Part shown: positions 18,310 to 27,872 of the stretch, piece by piece
Position numbering within the stretch: position 1 is the first letter of the stretch
Layout: every line of letters begins with the position of its first letter
Origin: Marilutibacter spongiae
GTDB lineage: Bacteria > Pseudomonadota > Gammaproteobacteria > Xanthomonadales > Xanthomonadaceae
Direction of reading: 5' to 3'
DNA length: 64,000 nucleotides
Assembly: GCF_014145325.1 (NCBI RefSeq)
Contig: NZ_JACHTF010000007.1
Location: 119,507 to 183,506, forward strand
Notes under the pieces: model-generated
Database searches by the model: none
The model's input: the letters and a program-made list of their open reading frames with translations, nothing else
Told to the model about the DNA's origin: nothing
Position numbers and translations under genes: made by a program

Positions 18310-19652
18310 CAGTCGATCCGGATCGAGGCGATGCGCGAACGCCACTCGCGGGCGTTGGCGATCAGGGCATCGGGGTCGAGGTCGGCCAGGCGCCCGTCCT
18401 CGAGCTTGCGGTGGCCGTCGATCCACACGTCGGTCACCTGGTGGCGGCCGACCGCGTAGACCAGTTGCGAGATCACGTGGTGCAGGGGCTGGGTCTCGAT
18501 GCGGGCCAGGTCCACGCAGGCCAGGTCGGCGCGCTTGCCCGCTTCGATCGAGCCGATGCGGTCCTCGAAACCGACCGCGCGCGCGCCGCCGAGGGTCGCC
18601 GCGCGCAGGGCGCTCGCGGCGCTGAACGCGGCCGCGTCGCCGGCGACCGCCTTGGCCAGCTGCGCCGCGGTGCGGGTTTCGCCGAACATGTCGAGGTCAT
18701 TGTTGCTCGCGCAGCCATCGGTGCCGATCGCGAGCACGACGCCGGCTTTCTCGAAGCGACCGACCGGACAGAAGCCCGAGGCCAGCTTGAGGTTGGATTC
18801 GGGACAATGCACGACGACCACGCCGCGCTCGGCGCACAGGGCGATCTCGGCATCGTCGACCGCCGTCATGTGCACGGCGACGAGGCGGTCGGTCACCAGA
18901 CCGAGCCGGTCGAGCCGCGCCAGCGGGCGCTGGCCATGCTTGTGCAGCGACTCCTCGACCTCGTGCGCGGTCTCGTGCGTGTGCAGGTGGATCGGCATGT
19001 CGAGCTGGTCGGCCAACATGCGGATGCGCTCGAAGCTCGCGTCCGACACGGTGTACGGCGCATGGGGGACGAAAGCCGTCGAGACCAGGGCATCGTCGCG
19101 CCACTGGTCGTGGACCTCGATGGCGCGGTCGAAATATTCGTCGTCGTTCTTCGCCCAGGCGGTCGGGAAATCGATCACCGGCAGGCCGACCCGGGCACGG
19201 AAGCCCAGGCGCTTGTAGACCGCGGCCTGCGCGTCGGGGAAGAAATAGTTCTCGTTGGCGCAGGTGGTGCCGCCGCGGAGCATCTCCGCGACCGAGAGGG
19301 TGATGCCGTCTGCGACGAACTGCGGCCCGATCACCGCCCCCTCGACCGGCCAGATGTGCCCCTGCAGCCACTCCATCAGCGGCAGGTCGTCGGCGATGCC
19401 GCGCAGCAGGGTCATCGGGTTATGGGTATGCGCGTTGACCAGGCCCGGGATGAGGGCCGAATGCGGCCGCGACACCACTTCGCGGGGCTCGAAGCGCTGG
19501 CGCGCCTCGCGGATCGGCAGCACGGCGACGATCTCCCCCTGGCGCACCGCCACGGCGTGCTGTTCGAGCACCATGCCATGGGGCACCACCGGCACGACCC
19601 ATCCGGCTTCGATCAACAGGTCGCAGGCTTCGGCGGGGGCTTGGGTCGTCAT
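18309..19652 (-). CDS. mtaD: 5-methylthioadenosine / S-adenosylhomocysteine deaminase (amidohydrolase)
   Basis: The 447-residue amidohydrolase has the metal-site pattern [41 protein letters not shown] and [14 protein letters not shown]. It deaminates MTA and SAH to the inosine forms, clearing methyltransferase by-products. The ATG at 19652 is favoured because GAAAGG lies 6 nt before it; the ATG six bases upstream would overlap that site. It is the first gene of the mtaD-ubiG-mupP operon. Confidence 0.88.
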   Translation of the reverse strand: MTTQAPAEACDLLIEAGWVVPVVPHGMVLEQHAVAVRQGEIVAVLPIREARQRFEPREVVSRPHSALIPGLVNAHTHNPMTLLRGIADDLPLMEWLQGHIWPVEGAVIGPQFVADGITLSVAEMLRGGTTCANENYFFPDAQAAVYKRLGFRARVGLPVIDFPTAWAKNDDEYFDRAIEVHDQWRDDALVSTAFVPHAPYTVSDASFERIRMLADQLDMPIHLHTHETAHEVEESLHKHGQRPLARLDRLGLVTDRLVAVHMTAVDDAEIALCAERGVVVVHCPESNLKLASGFCPVGRFEKAGVVLAIGTDGCASNNDLDMFGETRTAAQLAKAVAGDAAAFSAASALRAATLGGARAVGFEDRIGSIEAGKRADLACVDLARIETQPLHHVISQLVYAVGRHQVTDVWIDGHRKLEDGRLADLDPDALIANAREWRSRIASIRID

Positions 19653-19820
19653 CGTCATCCTTTCGTCGGTGGCCTCCGGACCGGAGGCGGGCTGTCGAGG
19701 GCGTGGCGCCATGGCCACGCGACCGTCACCCGCGACGCGGGTGCAAGGGCCCGGCCGCGGACAGACGCGGCGCGGGCCGGCAGGCGGGTGCGCGGCGGGT
19801 GGCCGGCCCCCTCCGGGGTA

Positions 19821-20387
19821 TTACTTCACGCGGCTGACGTACTCGCCCGAGCGGGTGTCGACCTTGATGGTCTCGTCCTGGTTGACGAACAGGGGCACGC
19901 GCACCACCGCGCCGGTCTCCAGCGTCGCCGGCTTGCCACCGCCGCCGGAGGTGTCGCCGCGGACGCCCGGGTCGGTCTCGGTGATCTTGAGCTCGACGAA
20001 GTTCGGCGGGGTCACCTGGATCGGCGTGCCGTTCCACAGGGTCACCACGCACTGCTCCTCGCCCTTGAGGTACTTGCGGGCGTCGCCGACGCCGACTTCG
20101 TCGGCCTGGACCTGCTCGAAGTTTTCCGGGTTCATGAAGTGCCAGTGCTCGCCGTCGGCGTACAGGAACTGCATGTCGGTGTCGATCACGTCGGCCGCCT
20201 CCAGGCTGTCGGTGGCCTTCATGGTCAACTCGACCACGCGGCCGGACTTGATGAAGCGGTACTTGACGCGGGTGAAGGCCTGGCCCTTGCCCGGCTTGAC
20301 GTACTCGGTGTCGGTGATGATGCACGGCTCGTTGTTGACGAGGATCTTCATCCCGTTCTTGACGTCGTTCATGCCATAGCTGGCCAT
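19821..20387 (-). CDS. efp: Translation elongation factor P
   Basis: The 188-residue EF-P relieves ribosome stalling at polyproline. The modified lysine is Lys34 in [10 protein letters not shown], which EpmA and EpmB beta-lysylate. Domain II and III signatures follow ([30 protein letters not shown]). The gene is divergent from epmB, which makes the beta-lysine for this residue. GGAG lies 8 nt before the ATG. Confidence 0.97.
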   Translation of the reverse strand: MASYGMNDVKNGMKILVNNEPCIITDTEYVKPGKGQAFTRVKYRFIKSGRVVELTMKATDSLEAADVIDTDMQFLYADGEHWHFMNPENFEQVQADEVGVGDARKYLKGEEQCVVTLWNGTPIQVTPPNFVELKITETDPGVRGDTSGGGGKPATLETGAVVRVPLFVNQDETIKVDTRSGEYVSRVK

Positions 20388-20515
20388 TGCGGAACTCCTG
20401 CGATGCGTTCGTATTCGATTGTGATGGCGGGCCGGGCGACGCGAGGGCGGGCGCCCGGCCTGTAGAATGGCGGGCCGCGCAAACCGTCGGCCTCCCGGCA
20501 TTGAATCCGTCGCAC

Positions 20516-21544
20516 ATGATACCCGCAGCCCCGGCCTCCATGCAGCCGCCCCAACCCGAGCGCCCCGCCCCGCCGCGCTGGCAGGCACTGTGGCGCGACG
20601 CCGTGCGCGATCCCCGCGAGCTGCTCGAGCTCCTGGGCCTGTCGGGCACCCTGCCCGGGCTTTCGGACGCCGCCGCGGCGCAGTTCCCGCTCCGCGTCCC
20701 GCGCGGCTTCGTCGCACGCATGCGGCCGGGCGACGCGCGCGACCCCCTGCTTCGCCAGGTCCTGCCGCTGGACGCGGAGATGCGGCCCAGCCCGGGCTTC
20801 AGCCTCGACGCGGTCGGCGACGGCGCGGCCCGCGCCGGCAGCGGCGTGATCCGCAAGTACCAGGGGCGCGCACTGCTGGTCTCCACCGGCAGTTGCGCGA
20901 TCAACTGCCGCTACTGCTTCCGCCGCCACTTCCCCTATGCCGAGGAGGCGGCGGCGGCGGCCGGGTGGCGCGAGGCGCTCGAGCTGATCCGCGCCGACCC
21001 CGGCATCGACGAGGTGATCCTCTCCGGGGGCGACCCCTGGTCGCTGGCGACCCACAAGCTGGCCGAGTTCACCGATGCCCTCGCCGGCATCGCCCATGTC
21101 AGGCGCCTGCGCGTGCACACCCGGCTGCCGGTCGTGCTGCCCGAACGCGTCGACGCCGACCTGCTGGCCTGGCTGTCGGCGCTGCCTTGGCCGGTCGCGG
21201 TGGTGCTGCATGCCAACCATGCCAACGAATTCGACGCCACGGTCGACGCCGCGCTGGGCAAACTGCGTCATGCCGGTGCCACCTTGCTGAACCAGGCTGT
21301 GCTGTTGAAGGGCGTGAACGACTCGGTCGAGGCGCTGTGCGCGCTGGGCGAGCGCGGCTACCAGGCCGGCGTCCTGCCCTACTACCTGCATCAACTGGAC
21401 CGGGTGCAGGGTGCGGCCCATTTCGAGATCGACGACGCGACCGCGCGGCAGTTGCACGCCGGGATTGCGGCGCGCCTGTCGGGCTACCTGGTGCCCCGGC
21501 TGGTGCGCGAGGTCGCCGGCGACCCGGGCAAACGGCCACTGTGA
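20516..21544 (+). CDS. epmB: EF-P beta-lysylation protein EpmB (lysine 2,3-aminomutase)
   Basis: The 342-residue radical-SAM enzyme converts lysine to (R)-beta-lysine for EF-P modification. The cluster motif is [16 protein letters not shown] (C-x3-C-x2-C), followed by [11 protein letters not shown], a PLP-site region and [17 protein letters not shown]. The frame is open 43 codons further back, but the ATG at 20516 gives the family length. TAGAAT at 20463-20468 is a plausible -10 hexamer. The divergent arrangement with efp supports the assignment. Confidence 0.95.
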   Translation: MIPAAPASMQPPQPERPAPPRWQALWRDAVRDPRELLELLGLSGTLPGLSDAAAAQFPLRVPRGFVARMRPGDARDPLLRQVLPLDAEMRPSPGFSLDAVGDGAARAGSGVIRKYQGRALLVSTGSCAINCRYCFRRHFPYAEEAAAAAGWREALELIRADPGIDEVILSGGDPWSLATHKLAEFTDALAGIAHVRRLRVHTRLPVVLPERVDADLLAWLSALPWPVAVVLHANHANEFDATVDAALGKLRHAGATLLNQAVLLKGVNDSVEALCALGERGYQAGVLPYYLHQLDRVQGAAHFEIDDATARQLHAGIAARLSGYLVPRLVREVAGDPGKRPL

Positions 21545-21651
21545 AAGACGCCTACCGCCCGGCATTCCCGACCGGGCGCCCAATCCCGATCCGCCCGCAT
21601 GGACGCGCAGGCGGCTTTCTGACATAACAGGCACGGGGAGGAGAGACGACT

Positions 21652-23727
21652 ATGCAATTTGGCAAAGACCTGCCGCTGCGACTACTGATCATCGACGACA
21701 GCGTGGAAGCCGCGGAGGCCATCGTGAACGGCTTGCGCAACCGTGGCATCGCGGTGAGGCCGAGCCGTCCGGAAAGCCCCGAGCAACTCGAGGAGCTCCT
21801 CGCCGGCCAGCCGCTGGACCTCGTGCTGGTGGCGCACGACGCGAAGGGCGTGACCTTCGAGGCCCTCATGCAGCGCGTGGACGCCGGCGGCAAGGACCTG
21901 CCCGTGCTGGTGCTCCACGACGACATCGACAGCATGCGACTGGTGGCCAATGCGGCCTCCGGGGCGCGCGGCATCGTCCTGCGGGGCCAGGCCGAACACC
22001 TGCACGACACCCTCGTGCGCGAGTGGAGCGACCTGCAGGCGCGGCGCGCCCTGCGCAAGCTCGAGACCCACGTGCGCGAGACCGAGCGCCGCTGCGATGC
22101 CCTGATCGAATCCTCCCGCGACCCGATCGCCTACATCCACGAAGGCATGCACATCCGCGCCAACTCCGCTTACCTGGAGATGTTCGGCTTCGAGGATTTC
22201 GAGGAGATCGAAGGCATGTCCCTGCTGGACATGGTCGCCTCGCAGCATGTCGACGAGTTCAAGCAACTGCTCAAGAGCCTGTCCAAGGGCGAAGCGCCGC
22301 CGCCGCGCTACGAGCTGACCGCCCAGACCCTGGACGGCGACCCCTTCCCGGCGATCATGGAGTTCACCGCCGCGACCTACGAGGGCGAGGCCTGCCAACA
22401 GGTCATCCTGCGTCGCCAGGAGCTCGACTCCGACCTGGAAGACGAGGTGCGCAAGCTGCGCCAGATCGACCAGGTCACCGGCCTTCTGAACCGCTCCAAC
22501 TTCCTCCTCGCGCTCGAGGACAGCGTCGCCGACGCCGGCGAAAAGGCGGGGCAACATGCCCTTCTGCTCATCGAGCCCGACCATTACAACCGCATGCTCC
22601 AGGAAATCGGCCTGGACGCCGCCGACGAGTTGCTCGCCGCCTGCGCGGCGCGCCTGCGCGCGGCCCTGAAGCCCGACGACATCGTGGCCCGCTTCAGCGA
22701 CCACCAGTTCGCCGTGCTCCGCCGCAACAGCGACCACGCCGCCTCGGTCGAACTGGCCGAGTCCGTGCGGACCGCGTTCGAAGGCGCCGTGCTCGAGGCC
22801 GGCAGCCGCTCGCTGAACGCCACCGTCAGCATCGGCGGCGTGCAGATCGGCCAGCGTATCGCCAATGTCTCGGCGGTCCTGGGCAAGGCCAGCACCGGCG
22901 TGCAGTCCGTGGTCGGCGTCGGCGGCAACCGGGTGGAGCTTTTCGACCCAGGCGCGGCCGACCGCGCCGAGGAAGAACGGGTCGAAGCCTGGGTGGCGCG
23001 CATCCGCGACGCGATCGACAACGATCGCTTCCTCATGCACTACCAACCCCTGGTCGGCCTGCATGGCGCCCCCGACGAGATCTACGAAGCCTACCTGCGC
23101 CTGCTCAACGAGCACGGCGAGCTGGTCCAGCCCCTGACCTTCCTGCAGATCGCCGAGGAGCACGGCCTGCTGTGGGAAATCGACCGCTGGGTGGTCGGAC
23201 GCGCGATCGCGGTGCTCGGCGAACGCCAGAAGGCCGGCCACGACACCACCTTGCTGGTGAAGATCACCGAAGTCTCGCTGCAGGACGACAGCCTGCTCAA
23301 GCACATCGCCGACCAGATCGCCCGCCATGGCGCGGACGGCAAGCGCCTGGTGCTGCAGTTGCCCGAATCCAAGGTCTCCACCCACCTGCGCGCCGCGCAG
23401 TCCTTCCAGAAGGAAGTCGCCAAGCTGGGCGTGCGCATCGGCCTGGAGCAGTTCGGCAGCGGCCTGAACCCGTTCCAGCTGCTCAACCATTTCGATGCAT
23501 CGATGATCAAGCTCGACCGCTCCTTCATGGAGGACCTGGCCGGCAACGCCGACAACCAGGCGCGGATCCGCGAGATCGCCGAGAAGGCGCGCGAAGGCGG
23601 CAAGCAGACCATCGCCGAGTTCGTGCAGGACGCCTCCTCGATGACGATCCTGTTCGGCGCCGGCATCGACTACGCCCAGGGCCACTTCCTCGCCCCCGCG
23701 GGTCCGGAGATGGACTACGAGTTCTGA
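21652..23727 (+). CDS. fimX: FimX-type cyclic-di-GMP effector (REC-PAS-GGDEF-EAL, catalytically degenerate)
   Basis: The 691-residue protein has the length of Pseudomonas FimX. The domains are a receiver-like region (1-125), PAS (about 150-260), GGDEF-like (about 285-440) and EAL-like (about 455-685). Catalytic motifs are lost: GGDEF reads SDHQF (349-353), EAL reads EAY (479-481), and the usual DDFGTG reads LEQFGSG. Such proteins bind cyclic di-GMP without cleaving it and control type IV pilus assembly with PilZ and the pilus ATPase. REC has IIDDS but lacks a clear phospho-acceptor context. No pil genes are adjacent. Confidence 0.9.
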   Translation: MQFGKDLPLRLLIIDDSVEAAEAIVNGLRNRGIAVRPSRPESPEQLEELLAGQPLDLVLVAHDAKGVTFEALMQRVDAGGKDLPVLVLHDDIDSMRLVANAASGARGIVLRGQAEHLHDTLVREWSDLQARRALRKLETHVRETERRCDALIESSRDPIAYIHEGMHIRANSAYLEMFGFEDFEEIEGMSLLDMVASQHVDEFKQLLKSLSKGEAPPPRYELTAQTLDGDPFPAIMEFTAATYEGEACQQVILRRQELDSDLEDEVRKLRQIDQVTGLLNRSNFLLALEDSVADAGEKAGQHALLLIEPDHYNRMLQEIGLDAADELLAACAARLRAALKPDDIVARFSDHQFAVLRRNSDHAASVELAESVRTAFEGAVLEAGSRSLNATVSIGGVQIGQRIANVSAVLGKASTGVQSVVGVGGNRVELFDPGAADRAEEERVEAWVARIRDAIDNDRFLMHYQPLVGLHGAPDEIYEAYLRLLNEHGELVQPLTFLQIAEEHGLLWEIDRWVVGRAIAVLGERQKAGHDTTLLVKITEVSLQDDSLLKHIADQIARHGADGKRLVLQLPESKVSTHLRAAQSFQKEVAKLGVRIGLEQFGSGLNPFQLLNHFDASMIKLDRSFMEDLAGNADNQARIREIAEKAREGGKQTIAEFVQDASSMTILFGAGIDYAQGHFLAPAGPEMDYEF

Positions 23728-23839
23728 GGGGGGTGGGTCTGGGGGGGGATTGGTAATTGGCAATTGGTGATGGGTGGGGAGTATCGGGACTGCTTTCGCC
23801 TGTGCAATACCGGGACACCCGCCGCACGAACACACGCCC

Positions 23840-23923
23840 GTACGATGGGTTGAGCCGTCGGCGATACCCATCGTCGGCTACCGCTGCCCTCACATGGTGA
23901 TGGGTCTGCTTCGCGCGTCCCAT
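23840..23923. repeat. Intergenic inverted repeat, GTAGGATGGGT family, copy 2 (degenerate)
   Basis: TACGATGGGTTGAGCCG..GCGATACCCATC and GATGGGTCTGCTTCGCG..CCCAT repeat the plan of 11990-12077, with the outer arms eroded. It lies between the convergent fimX and htpX genes. Confidence 0.75.
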
Positions 23924-23994
23924 GTCCCCCCTTCCCTCACTCCAGCGAACGCTGGGATCCAGCATTTGGCACAGCGCAGCAGGTCTAACCCCCG

Positions 23995-24455
23995 GCCCAG
24001 CGCAGCGCGCTGGGCGTTCGGCAAGACCGCGCGGCAGTGCCGCGCAAGCGGTCTTCCATCGGCTTCGCCTCTGGAGCCGTTGCGGGCTCGCGCTTCGCGC
24101 TGGTTTCTATCCCCGGCCCGGGCGCCAGCGCCCGGGCGTTCGTGGACGCGCGAACCGGTGGTTCGCAAGCCGCGTCCCCTCACCCCAGCCCAGCGCAGCG
24201 CGCTGGGCGTTCGGCAAGACCGCGCGGCTGTGCCGCGCAAGCGGTCTTCCATCGGCTTCGCCTCTGGAGCCGTTGCGGGCTCGCGCTTCGCGCTGGTTTT
24301 TGATCTCCCGGCCCGGGCGCCGGCGCCCGGGCGTTCGTGGACGCGCGAACCGGTGGTTCGCAAGCCGCGTCCCCTCACCCCCCGGCCCAGCGCAGCGCGC
24401 TGGGCGTTCGGCAAGACCGCGCGGCAGTGCCGCGCAAGCGGTCTTGCCTCACCCC
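23995..24455. repeat. Tandem array of about 195-bp structured repeats (2.3 copies)
   Basis: Units begin GCCCAGCGCAGCGCGCTGGG at 23995, 24188 and 24385 (spacing 193 and 197 bp); the third is truncated at the htpX stop. Units 1 and 2 are nearly identical. Each holds several inverted repeats: AAGACCGC...GCGGTCTT enclosing GCGCGGCA/TGCCGCGC, CCGGGCGCC...GCGCCCGG, and CGAACCGGTGGTTCG. The rest of the 23728-24448 gap contains ATTGG-type short repeats (23746-23766) and the dispersed element above; no gene is seen. Confidence 0.85.
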
Positions 24456-25363
24456 AGCGAACGCTCCCGGGCGGCTTCCAGCGGCGCGTTGCGCAGCGAC
24501 TCGATGCGCTCGGCCAGCGGCGGGTGGCTCATCAGCAGCCGGCGCAGGCCATGGGCCACGCCCCCGCTGATGCCGAAGGCCGCGACCTGCTTGGGCAGGA
24601 TGCTCTCGCCGTAGGTCTGGGACAGGCGTTCGAGCGCCGCCACCATCTTGTCGCGGCCGGCCAGGCGCGCGCCGCCTTCGTCGGCCCGGAATTCGCGGTG
24701 ACGCGAGAACCACATGGCGATCATGCTGGCGAACAGGCCGAACACCATGTCCAGGACGAAGACGATGACGTAGTAGCCGATGCCCGGCGTGTCGCGCCCG
24801 CCGTTGAGGTAGCCGTCGATCACCCGGCCGACCACGCGCGCCAGGACGATGACGAAGGTGTTGAGCACACCCTGGATCAGGGCCATCGTCACCATGTCGC
24901 CATTGGCGACGTGGCTGACCTCGTGCCCCAGCACCGCCTCGGCCTCGTCGCGGTTCATGGCCCGCAGCAGGCCGGTGGAGACCGCGACCAGGGCGTTGTT
25001 GCGGCTGGGCCCGGTGGCGAAGGCGTTGATCTCCGGCGCGTCGTAGATCGCGACCTCGGGCATCTTGATGCCGGCCGCCTCGGCCTGGCGGCGCACGGTG
25101 GCGACCAGCCATTGCTCGGCTTCGTTGCGGGGCTGTTCGATGACATGGGCGCCGGTGCCGCGCTTGGCCATCCACTTGGAGGTCATCAGGGAGATGAACG
25201 ACCCGCCGAAACCAAACAGGGTGGCGAAGACCAGCAGGCCGGTCATGTTGCCGGGACCGCCGAGATTGATGCCGAACACCCCCTGCAACACCGACATCAC
25301 GATACTGATCAGGGCCAGCACGGCCAGGTTGGTGGCCAGGAAAAGGGCGACTCTCTTGAACAT
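24449..25363 (-). CDS. htpX: Membrane metalloprotease HtpX
   Basis: The 304-residue M48 protease degrades misfolded inner-membrane proteins. Two N-terminal hydrophobic helices ([18 protein letters not shown] and a second near 40-60) are followed by [10 protein letters not shown] (zinc site), two further membrane segments and the third ligand in [14 protein letters not shown] lies 9 nt before the ATG at 25363, which decides that start over one seven codons upstream. Its stop lies inside the 195-bp repeat array. Confidence 0.95.
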   Translation of the reverse strand: MFKRVALFLATNLAVLALISIVMSVLQGVFGINLGGPGNMTGLLVFATLFGFGGSFISLMTSKWMAKRGTGAHVIEQPRNEAEQWLVATVRRQAEAAGIKMPEVAIYDAPEINAFATGPSRNNALVAVSTGLLRAMNRDEAEAVLGHEVSHVANGDMVTMALIQGVLNTFVIVLARVVGRVIDGYLNGGRDTPGIGYYVIVFVLDMVFGLFASMIAMWFSRHREFRADEGGARLAGRDKMVAALERLSQTYGESILPKQVAAFGISGGVAHGLRRLLMSHPPLAERIESLRNAPLEAARERSLG

Positions 25364-25440
25364 GTGATCGATCCTCCGCGCCACGTGCGCGCTACGTCAG
25401 AAGTGTGGCAGGCTGCTGGCAATTTCAAGTGAATGCACAC

Positions 25441-26373
25441 GTGACAGGCCCCGGTACAGCAGGCTTTCCAGCGACATCGCCCGGTTCGGCAACACCGCCC
25501 GGCTACCGCGGCCGCTTCGCGCCCTCGCCCACCGGCGACCTGCATCCGGGCTCGCTGCTCGCCGCGTTCGGCAGCTGGCTGCTGGCGCGGCATGCGGGCG
25601 GTGAATGGTGGCTGCGCGTGGAGGACCTGGATCCGCCCCGCGAGGTCGCCGGGGCCGCCGAACGCCAACTGGCCACCCTCGCCGCGCTCGGCCTGCACCC
25701 CGACGCACCGGTCGTGCGGCAAAGCGACCGCCACGCGCTCTACGCCGCCGCCCTCGAGCGCCTGCTGGACGACGGCCTGGCCTTCGCCTGCCACTGCACG
25801 CGCAGCGAACTGGCCGCCACCGGCGGCATCCATCGCGCCTGCGTGGCACGCAGCCGGCGTCGCCAGCCGGCCATTCGCCTGCGCGTGCCCGAGGCGAGCA
25901 TCGTGACCTTCGACGACCTCATCCAGGGCCCCCAGCGGCAGGACGTGGCCGACGACGTTGGCGACTTCGTCCTGCGCCGTGCCGATGGGCTGTGGGCCTA
26001 CCAGTTGGCGGTGGTGGTCGACGACGCCGAGCAGGGCATCACCGACGTGGTGCGCGGCGCCGACCTGCTCGATTCGACAGGCCGGCAGATCCTGCTCCAG
26101 CGCGCGCTCGGCCTGCCGGTGCCGCGCCATGCCCACCTGCCCCTGGTCACCGACGCTACCGGCCGCAAACTGTCCAAGTCCGAAGGCGCCGCGCCCGTGG
26201 GTCCGGGTGCGGTGCGGGCATCGTTGGTCGAGGCCTGGCGCGCCCTGGGCCAGGACCCGGAGGCACTGGCCGGCGCGGGCGATCCGCCCGGCCTGCTCGC
26301 CCTCGCCGCGGCGCGCTTCGACCCCGCGAGGATCCCCGTCGCGCTTCCGCCACGCGTGCAAACAATGCGATAA
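25441..26373 (+). CDS. gluQ: Glutamyl-Q tRNA(Asp) synthetase
   Basis: The 310-residue GluRS paralogue lacks an anticodon-binding domain and attaches glutamate to queuosine 34 of tRNA-Asp. The catalytic core shows GRFAPSPTGDLHPGSL (HIGH-type), RVEDLDPPR, the zinc Cys set CHCTRSEL...CVAR, and KLSKS near the C-terminus. Start choice is uncertain: GTG 25441 gives the usual length plus about 20 residues; GTG 25405 is also in frame. It is divergent from htpX and is not linked to dksA. Confidence 0.92.
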   Translation: MTGPGTAGFPATSPGSATPPGYRGRFAPSPTGDLHPGSLLAAFGSWLLARHAGGEWWLRVEDLDPPREVAGAAERQLATLAALGLHPDAPVVRQSDRHALYAAALERLLDDGLAFACHCTRSELAATGGIHRACVARSRRRQPAIRLRVPEASIVTFDDLIQGPQRQDVADDVGDFVLRRADGLWAYQLAVVVDDAEQGITDVVRGADLLDSTGRQILLQRALGLPVPRHAHLPLVTDATGRKLSKSEGAAPVGPGAVRASLVEAWRALGQDPEALAGAGDPPGLLALAAARFDPARIPVALPPRVQTMR

Positions 26374-26441
26374 CAGTCTTCACATATGCTGTCACCATCA
26401 TGGACCCAGCGCCGCGCGGCGGCGGAACAGGAGAGGATCAC

Positions 26442-27182
26442 ATGCAGTCTCGCGTTGCACTCGTCACCGGTGGCACCGGCGGCATCGGCACCTCGATCAT
26501 CAAGCGGCTGGCGGGGATGGGGCACCGCGTGGCCACCAACTACCGCGACGACGCCAAGGGCAAGGCCTGGCAGGAAAAGATGAAGGCCGAGGGCATCGAC
26601 GTCGCGATGGCCAAGGGCGACGTGACCTCCGCCGAACAGGCCGAGGCCATGGTCCGCGACATCGAGTCGCAGCTCGGTCCGATCGAGATCCTCGTCAACA
26701 ACGCCGGCATCACCCGCGACACGACCTTCCACAAGATGGCCGTCGACCAGTGGAACGACGTGATCTGCACCAACCTCAATTCGGTCTACAACGTGACCCG
26801 GCCGGTGATCGAGGGCATGCGCGGCCGCAAGTGGGGCCGGATCATCCAGATCAGTTCGATCAACGGCCTCAAGGGCCAGTACGGCCAGGCCAACTACGCC
26901 GCGGCGAAGGCCGGCATGCACGGCTTCACCATTTCGCTGGCCCGCGAGAACGCGCGACTGGGCATCACGGTGAACACGGTTTCGCCGGGCTACGTCGCCA
27001 CCGACATGGTGATGGCAGTGCCCGAGGAAGTGCGCGCCAAGATCGCGGCGGACATCCCCACCGGCCGCCTGGGCGAGCCGGACGAGATCGCCTATGCGGT
27101 CGGCTTCCTGGTCGACGACCAGGCCGCGTGGATCACCGGATCCAACCTCGACATCAACGGCGGCCACCACATGGGCTGGTAG
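26442..27182 (+). CDS. phaB: Acetoacetyl-CoA reductase (SDR)
   Basis: The 246-residue short-chain reductase reduces acetoacetyl-CoA to (R)-3-hydroxybutyryl-CoA with NADPH. The cofactor motif is TGGTGGIG, NNAGITRD follows, and the catalytic Ser-Tyr-Lys lie in SSINGLKGQYGQANYAAAK. The end GHHMGW is typical of PhaB. GGAGAGGA precedes the ATG at 26442. With the downstream phaR it indicates polyhydroxybutyrate metabolism; no phaC or phaA is in the window. Confidence 0.93.
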   Translation: MQSRVALVTGGTGGIGTSIIKRLAGMGHRVATNYRDDAKGKAWQEKMKAEGIDVAMAKGDVTSAEQAEAMVRDIESQLGPIEILVNNAGITRDTTFHKMAVDQWNDVICTNLNSVYNVTRPVIEGMRGRKWGRIIQISSINGLKGQYGQANYAAAKAGMHGFTISLARENARLGITVNTVSPGYVATDMVMAVPEEVRAKIAADIPTGRLGEPDEIAYAVGFLVDDQAAWITGSNLDINGGHHMGW

Positions 27183-27296
27183 CCCCGCCGGGTGCGCGGC
27201 CGGCACGCATCCGCTGCCGGCCGCGACACCGGACAGTTGCAAGCCCCGAGGCGCTGCGCCATGCTGCAGGGCACCACGAACCCGAGTTCACGTTTC

Positions 27297-27791
27297 ATGG
27301 CCGCAATCCGTGTCATCAAGAAGTACCCGAACCGCCGCCTCTACGACACGGAGATCTCCAGCTACATCACGATCGAAGACGTGCGCCAGCTGATCGTCGA
27401 CGGCGAGTCCTTCGAGGTCCGCGACGCCCGCAGTGGCGACGACCTCACCCGCCAGGTCCTGCTGCAGATCATCGCCGAGCAGGAACAGGACGGCGAACCG
27501 GTGCTCTCCACCCAGTTGCTGAGCCAGATCATCCGCTTCTACGGCGACTCGCTGCAGGGCTTCATGGGCAGCTACCTGGAGAAGTCCATGCAGGTCTTCC
27601 TGGACCAGCAGCAGCAGTTCCGCAAGCAGATGGGCGGCATGATGGGCCAGACGCCCTGGGCGATGATGAACCAGCTGACCGAACGCAACCTGGCGATCTG
27701 GAAGGAATTCCAGCAGAACCTGTCCGGCAGCGTCGGCCAGACCCCGACCTCGCCGCCGGGCAAGCCCGAGGGCAAGCGCGGCTCGCGCTGA
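27297..27791 (+). CDS. phaR: Polyhydroxyalkanoate synthesis repressor PhaR
   Basis: The 164-residue protein has the highly conserved N-terminal PHB/PHA accumulation DNA-binding domain (RVIKKYPNRRLYDTEISSYI) and a Gln/Met-rich helical middle (QVFLDQQQQFRKQMGG). PhaR represses phasin genes and binds nascent PHA granules. The ATG at 27297 matches the family start; an ATG 12 codons earlier is in frame. Confidence 0.93.
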   Translation: MAAIRVIKKYPNRRLYDTEISSYITIEDVRQLIVDGESFEVRDARSGDDLTRQVLLQIIAEQEQDGEPVLSTQLLSQIIRFYGDSLQGFMGSYLEKSMQVFLDQQQQFRKQMGGMMGQTPWAMMNQLTERNLAIWKEFQQNLSGSVGQTPTSPPGKPEGKRGSR

Positions 27792-27836
27792 GCGCGACCG
27801 GCGCGTCCCGCGCCACCCGTCGGCACGCAGAGCTTC

Positions 27837-27860
27837 GAAGGGCGCCGATCGGCGCCCTTC
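27837..27860. terminator. Palindromic hairpin between convergent genes
   Basis: GAAGGGCGCC and GGCGCCCTTC pair perfectly around GATC. There is no T-run on the plus strand, so intrinsic termination is uncertain, but the position between convergent phaR and the M48 gene fits. Confidence 0.5.
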
Positions 27861-27872
27861 CCGCATGGGGCG

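Noticed and set aside
21652..23727. FimX as an active diguanylate cyclase or phosphodiesterase
   Set aside because: GGDEF reads SDHQF, EAL reads EAY and the DDFGTG Asp pair is missing.
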